DNA of 45,858 nucleotides from JBCBWG01 sp036804185 (lineage in GTDB: Bacteria; Pseudomonadota; Alphaproteobacteria; Rhizobiales; Hyphomicrobiaceae), in the NCBI GenBank assembly GCA_050330095.1, contig JBHJOC010000044.1, positions 1 to 45,858 of the forward strand, in the 5' to 3' direction. The notes under the pieces are model-generated. The model searched no databases. It was not told where the DNA came from and saw only the letters and a list, made by a program, of their open reading frames with translations. Within the stretch, counting starts at the first letter, position 1; every line of letters begins with the position of its first letter. Positions 41,655 to 45,858 of this stretch are shown here, one piece after another. The position numbers were made by a program, and so were the translations under genes.

Positions 41655-44138
41655 TCAGGCGGCGTCGACAAAACTGTCAACGACCCGTTTGCGTCCGGCG
41701 TCGTCAAAGTCGACAGTGAGCTTATTGCCGTCAACCTCGACCACCGTGCCGCCGCCGAACTTGGCGTGACTGACGCGCGTCCCGACCGTAAAGCCGGCGC
41801 CCTGTGCCGTCGAAGCTGCGACCAGTTCGCCTTCGATTAAGAGCGGCTGCCGGCGCGTCGCTGATCGTGCCTGCCACGCATGACCGTGTTGGCTCGCACG
41901 GGCCCGTGCGTGTGCACTCAGTTCAGCCTCGCTCTCGCGCTGTGTCCTGGCGGCCGCGCGCTGCCAGCCCGGGGTGTCATAGTGTCCTGAACGCTCAGGT
42001 GAGAACCTGTCCGCATTATCGAACCTGCTCGTGCCGAACGGGTTTCGGGCCCCTGCTGCGAAGTTCTGGTAAGCGCCACCGAACGGCGAGCGAGGTTCGA
42101 GGACGGCAACATGGGCGGCCGGCAGTTCGTCGACAAATCGCGATGGCAGTGCGGACTGATAGAGCCCGCGGACACGTCGGTTCTGCGCGAACGTGATCTT
42201 TGCGCGTCGCTTCGCGCGCGTCAGTCCAACGTAGGCGAGGCGCCGCTCCTCTTCGAGTCCCGCCAACCCGTTCTCGTCCATCGAGCGCTGGCTCGGGAAC
42301 AGTCCTTCTTCCCAGCCTGTCAGGAACACCGTTTCGTACTCGAGCCCTTTTGCGGCATGAAACGTCATCAGGGTCACGCGTTTGCCATCGTTGCCCTGAT
42401 CGGCGTCCATCACCAGTGACACGTGTTCGAGGAACCCTGGGAGTGAATCGAACTCGTGCATGAAGCGCACGAGTTCCTTGAGGTTCTCAAGGCGGGAATG
42501 GGACTGCGGGTTCTTGTCAGCCTGCCACATGGCCGTGTAGCCGCTCTCGTCAAGAATGAGTTCGGCGAGTTCGGTGTGGCGCATGGTCGGGACGTGACCC
42601 CGCCAGCGCTCAAACGCTGCGATGAGATCGGCGAGCGCTTTGCGTGGCTTGCCGCCAAGCTCTTCAGTTTCAGACATCTCGCGGGCGGCGAAATAGAGTG
42701 GGATGCCGCGTGCTCGGGCATGGTCCCTGACCTTCTTGATCGACGTATCGCCGAGACCGCGCTTCGGGACGTTGACGATCCGTTCGAATTTCAGGTCGTT
42801 GGCGGTGTTTACGACAACTTCGAGGTAGGCGATCGCATCCTTGATCTCGGCGCGCTCATAGAAGCGCGGCCCGCCCACGACGCGGTAGGGGATGCCGGTT
42901 GTGACGAAGCGATCCTCGAGCGCGCGCATCTGATAGGAGGCCCGGACGAGTATCGCGACCTCGTCGAGATCGTGGCCCGCACGCTGATAGCTCTCGATAT
43001 CCTCGCAAACGACGCGCGCCTCTTCCTCGTCATCCCAGACACTCTGGACGGTGACCTTCTCGCCTGGGTCGTCATCGGTGAAGAGCGTCTTTCCGAGACG
43101 GCTCTCGTTGTGGGCGATGACGGCCGAGGCGGCCGCCAGGATGTGGCCCGTGGACCGATAGTTGCGCTCGAGCCGAATGACGGACGCACCCGGAAAGTCG
43201 CTCTCGAACCGCAGGATGTTGTCGACCTCTGCGCCACGCCAGCCGTAGATTGACTGGTCATCGTCGCCCACGCAACACACGTTCGGAGCGCCGCGCGTTC
43301 CCGATGCTTGTGCCAGCAACCGAAGCCAGAGGTACTGGACGACGTTGGTGTCCTGGTACTCATCCACCAGGATGTAGCGAAACTGGCGCTGATAGAGCGC
43401 GAGCACGTCGGGGTGCTCGCGGAACAATCGCAGCCCTTCGAGCAGCAGGTCACCGAAGTCGCAGGCGTTGAGCTCCTTCAACCGTGTCTGATAGGCAGAG
43501 TAGAGGGCTGCGCCTTTGCCGTTGGCAAACTCGAAGCTTTCGCCTTTCGGCACCTGAGCCGGCGTCAGGCCACGATTCTTCCAGCCATCGATCTTGGCTG
43601 CGAGTTGTCGAGCCGGCCAGCGATCCTTATCGAGACCATCCGCCTCGATGACCTGCTTCATGAGCCGGAGCTGGTCATCCGGATCGAGGATGGTGAAGCC
43701 GCTCTTGAGCCCTACCAGCTCGTGGTGGCGCCGTAGGATCCTGACACCGATCGCATGGAAGGTGCCGAGCCACGGCATCCCTTCGACGGCAGCGCCGACG
43801 AACGAGCCAATGCGTTCCTTCATCTCCCGTGCAGCTTTGTTCGTGAATGTCACGGCGAGAAGCTGGCGCGGTTCTGCAAGACCGGTCGCGAGAATGTGAG
43901 CGATGCGCGTCGTCAGCACACGTGTTTTGCCTGTGCCCGCTCCGGCCAGCACCAGCACCGGGCCGTCCGTCGTTTCAACGGCGCGGCGTTGCTCGGGGTT
44001 GAGCCCAGCCAGATACGGTGGCTCCATGGGGCCCCACGTGGCGGTTCCGCCGAGTGCGCGCACCGAGATTGGCAGGCTCGCGCTGTCGCCAGCTTTTGCT
44101 GACGTTGAACTGGGGGGGCGTTCGTTGCGTTCAGACAT
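41655..44138 (-). CDS. uvrD: ATP-dependent DNA helicase UvrD/PcrA
   Basis: 827 residues from the ATG at 44138. Upstream in-frame codons reach into the divergent promoter region and are not conserved. Superfamily 1 motifs in order: Q motif LNPEQRRAVE, Walker A AGAGTGKT (65-72), TFTNKAAREMKERI (Ia), VDEYQDTN (II), GDDDQSIYGWRGA (III), LERNYRS (IV), MTFHAAKGLEYETVFL (V) and YVGLTRAKR (VI). A Tudor-like C-terminal domain (VGTRVSHAKFGGGTVVEVDG, near 775) binds RNA polymerase in UvrD/PcrA. It acts in excision and mismatch repair and in removing stalled polymerase. The 35-residue N-terminal extension is Ser/Pro-rich. Confidence 0.96.
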   Translation of the reverse strand: MSERNERPPSSTSAKAGDSASLPISVRALGGTATWGPMEPPYLAGLNPEQRRAVETTDGPVLVLAGAGTGKTRVLTTRIAHILATGLAEPRQLLAVTFTNKAAREMKERIGSFVGAAVEGMPWLGTFHAIGVRILRRHHELVGLKSGFTILDPDDQLRLMKQVIEADGLDKDRWPARQLAAKIDGWKNRGLTPAQVPKGESFEFANGKGAALYSAYQTRLKELNACDFGDLLLEGLRLFREHPDVLALYQRQFRYILVDEYQDTNVVQYLWLRLLAQASGTRGAPNVCCVGDDDQSIYGWRGAEVDNILRFESDFPGASVIRLERNYRSTGHILAAASAVIAHNESRLGKTLFTDDDPGEKVTVQSVWDDEEEARVVCEDIESYQRAGHDLDEVAILVRASYQMRALEDRFVTTGIPYRVVGGPRFYERAEIKDAIAYLEVVVNTANDLKFERIVNVPKRGLGDTSIKKVRDHARARGIPLYFAAREMSETEELGGKPRKALADLIAAFERWRGHVPTMRHTELAELILDESGYTAMWQADKNPQSHSRLENLKELVRFMHEFDSLPGFLEHVSLVMDADQGNDGKRVTLMTFHAAKGLEYETVFLTGWEEGLFPSQRSMDENGLAGLEEERRLAYVGLTRAKRRAKITFAQNRRVRGLYQSALPSRFVDELPAAHVAVLEPRSPFGGAYQNFAAGARNPFGTSRFDNADRFSPERSGHYDTPGWQRAAARTQRESEAELSAHARARASQHGHAWQARSATRRQPLLIEGELVAASTAQGAGFTVGTRVSHAKFGGGTVVEVDGNKLTVDFDDAGRKRVVDSFVDAA

Positions 44139-44371
44139 CGTGGTTTGCGACTCGTTTTGCCTCAGCGTGTGTAGCATGCTCGGACCGGTGGCGCCTGCAA
44201 CGCAGCCACCGTCCACAGTGTCGTCTCGCAGCCCGTCACGATCGTGTATCTGGCGGCTTCGAAGGAATGGTGGACCAGTCGAATGTGCTCCACATGGTTT
44301 CAACGCACGACGGAGCAAGCCCGCAGGCGTCATTGGGAAATATGAAACATAACAAGAACGAGGGTGGAAAT

Positions 44372-44833
44372 ATGACACGTAGCACAAAAGCTTATGCAAC
44401 CCTGAATGTGGTCGCGATCACCGCGGTCGCTTTGGCAATATCAGCGAGCCTCGCGCCGTCGTGGGCGTCGAGCGAGGATCGGACCAAAGCACCGGAAGGC
44501 GCGGCGGTCTACTTCATCACACCTGAAAACGGCGCGACAATCGAGGGACCGGTCACTGTTCGGTTCGGCCTACGCGGGCTCGGCGTGGCCCCGGCTGGCG
44601 TCGAAAAGGATGGAACGGGTCACCATCACATCCTGATCAACACCAAGCTCGAAGATTACAACAATCCCATCCCCGCGGACGATCAACATCGCCATTTCGG
44701 CGGTGGACAGACCGAGGCGACATTGACGTTGCCGGCCGGAACCCACACCCTGCAACTCGTGGTTGGCGATCACAATCACGTGCCTCACCTGCCGCCGATC
44801 GAATCAGAGGTGATTTCGATCACGGTCAAGTAG
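44372..44833 (+). CDS. Exported DUF4399 protein
   Basis: 153 residues from the ATG at 44372, preceded by GGGTGGAA. A signal peptide (about 1-31, VVAITAVALAISASLAPSWA) precedes a small beta-sandwich. Its motifs VYFITPENGATIEGPVTVRFGL and GTGHHHILINT, plus the C-terminal GDHNHVPHLPPIESEVISI, are the DUF4399 signature, rich in histidine (HHH, HRH, HNH), which hints at metal binding. Function is unknown. An in-frame ATG at 44342 would add ten residues and sits in a duplicated copy of the start region. It is divergent from uvrD and precedes an SDR gene. Confidence 0.82.
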   Translation: MTRSTKAYATLNVVAITAVALAISASLAPSWASSEDRTKAPEGAAVYFITPENGATIEGPVTVRFGLRGLGVAPAGVEKDGTGHHHILINTKLEDYNNPIPADDQHRHFGGGQTEATLTLPAGTHTLQLVVGDHNHVPHLPPIESEVISITVK

Positions 44834-44919
44834 GGCCTGCCGGGTCAGGGTCAGCCCTCGGTTCCAGAGGAAGCCTGCACGGTGGTAGCCTTGCAGGCGA
44901 ACTGCTGGAGATGGACCGA

Positions 44920-45705
44920 ATGCAACTGACCATGAATGACCGAAACGCGTTGATTACGGGGGCAAGCCTCGGAATTGGCCGCGCGATTGCAGAACGGTTC
45001 GCGATGGCCGGGGCAGGTGTTGCGCTCGTGGCCAGGCGGCAAGACCGGCTTGAGCAGGCGGTGGCCGAGATCCGCGCAGCCGGAGCCAAGGGACGTCTCG
45101 TTGCCGTTGCTGCAGACGTGACAACAGCGGCCGGATGTGCCGCAGCCTTCGACAGCGCGGTGCGCGGCCTTGGCCACGTCGATGTGCTCGTCAACAACGC
45201 AGGCTCGTCGAAGCGCGCGCCCTTCCTGTCGATCACCGATGAAGACTGGCAGTCCGATCTCGATCTCAAGCTGTTTGCCGCAGTCCGTCTTGCGAGGCTC
45301 GCGATGCCCGCCATGATCGAGCGCCGATGGGGCCGGATCATCAACGTTCTGAACACTGGGGCGAAGGCGCCTCCGGCCGAGGGTGCTCCGACGGCGGTGA
45401 CGCGCGCCGCCGGACTGGCGCTGACCAAGGTGCTGGCCGGCGAGGGCGCGCGCCACAACGTGCTCGTCAACGCATTGCTCGTCGGCCGGATTGAGAGCGA
45501 CCAGTGGGAGCGCCGTCACGCCGCCGAGGACAAGGGCCGCTCGTTGCAGGACTATTACGACGAGATGGCGCAGATCGTCCCAATGAAGCGTGTCGGCACG
45601 GCCGAGGAGTTTGCGAATGCCGCGACGTTTCTTGCGTCAGATCAGGGCAGCTACATCACTGGGACCGCAATCAACGTCGATGGTGGTCTGTGTCCCGTCG
45701 TTTGA
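44920..45705 (+). CDS. Atypical short-chain dehydrogenase/reductase-fold protein
   Basis: 261 residues from the ATG at 44920, nine bases after GGAG; ATGs at 44911 and 44932 are alternatives. (Residue numbers below count from 44911.) The Rossmann motif TGASLGIG (16-23) and NNAG (95-98) are intact, and the C-terminal SYITGTAINVDGG is standard. The active-site segment is not: where SDRs have Ser then Tyr-x3-Lys, this one reads INVLNTGAKAPPAEGAPTAVTR, giving Asn148, Thr161 and Arg165 at the expected places. It should bind NAD(P) but may not reduce substrates by the usual mechanism. Related PT(S/A)V(T/S)RAAGLALTK proteins occur in alphaproteobacteria as 'SDR family' without known function. Confidence 0.8.
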   Translation: MQLTMNDRNALITGASLGIGRAIAERFAMAGAGVALVARRQDRLEQAVAEIRAAGAKGRLVAVAADVTTAAGCAAAFDSAVRGLGHVDVLVNNAGSSKRAPFLSITDEDWQSDLDLKLFAAVRLARLAMPAMIERRWGRIINVLNTGAKAPPAEGAPTAVTRAAGLALTKVLAGEGARHNVLVNALLVGRIESDQWERRHAAEDKGRSLQDYYDEMAQIVPMKRVGTAEEFANAATFLASDQGSYITGTAINVDGGLCPVV

Positions 45706-45858
45706 GGAGCCGCGAGTCGGGCCTCCTTGAGGACGACCGCAATGTCACATCCGCGAGTGCGGCGTGGCGCCGGCGTGACCGGTAGGTGCGGCACGCTTGA
45801 TGTCGATTGAGGCGCGCCGGCTGCCGACGCTAGGCTCATCATTTCGCGAGTGGCCCTC
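45706..45858. other. Window end, no assigned gene
   Basis: No recognisable gene. An ATG at 45800 opens a plus-strand frame that runs to the window edge (19 codons, MSIEARRLPTLGSSF...); it could be the start of a further gene, but nothing in those residues is diagnostic. Confidence 0.3.

Overview
The window is a GC-rich stretch of chromosome from an alphaproteobacterium, most likely a bacteriochlorophyll-producing member of the Hyphomicrobiales (Rhizobiales). This rests on a CcrM-type cell-cycle DNA methyltransferase, an Irr-type Fur-family regulator, the hisB-DUF2628-hisH order, the DUF4169/ribbon-helix-helix pair, and the magnesium-chelatase genes bchI-bchD-bchO. The species cannot be named from the sequence alone.

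Layout. 1-2.6 kb: the 3' end of hisB, a DUF2628 membrane protein, hisH, and a proline-rich membrane protein; hisA and hisF do not follow. 2.8-7.0 kb: a compact polyamine ABC-transporter operon (potFGHI type). 7.0-10 kb: an Irr-like regulator, an exported SH3 protein and a D-2-hydroxyacid dehydrogenase, with an unusual palindromic repeat array at 8.52-8.84 kb. 10-12.9 kb: ccrM and a permuted papain-fold (YiiX-like) protein. 12.9-20.5 kb: mutY (minus), then DUF721, two consecutive DsbA-like thiol oxidoreductases (one Tat-type, one lipoprotein-type) and smc. 20.5-23.8 kb: a membrane-anchored sulfatase-modifying-factor-fold protein (minus) and an IlvD/Edd-family dehydratase (plus).

23.9-33.1 kb is all on the minus strand. 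In transcription order it holds a carboxymuconolactone-decarboxylase-fold protein, a short-chain dehydrogenase (SDR), bchI, bchD, bchO, a DUF3422 membrane protein, a DAO-type flavoprotein and another SDR. bchIDO are tightly coupled and would supply the Mg-chelatase I and D subunits plus the BchO accessory protein for the first committed step of bacteriochlorophyll synthesis. No BchH or other pigment gene is present in the window. A TGT-N12-ACA palindrome, the PpsR/CrtJ operator pattern, overlaps a candidate -10 box upstream of bchI.

33.2-45.9 kb: a CitE-like lyase (plus), a ClC chloride channel with CBS domains (minus), a 0.63-kb non-coding divergent region with palindromes related to the 8.5-kb array, a very large AsmA-family protein (plus), a minus-strand uvrD-DUF4169-RHH operon, a DUF4399 exported protein, and an SDR that appears to lack the usual Tyr/Lys catalytic pair.

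Most of the window is ordinary core chromosome. The observations most worth following up are the dispersed palindromic repeat family (four loci, one with two nearly identical 132-bp copies), the isolated bchIDO cluster with its candidate light/oxygen operator, and several paralogues with altered active sites. I did not find a clearly new defence, mobile or biosynthetic system.
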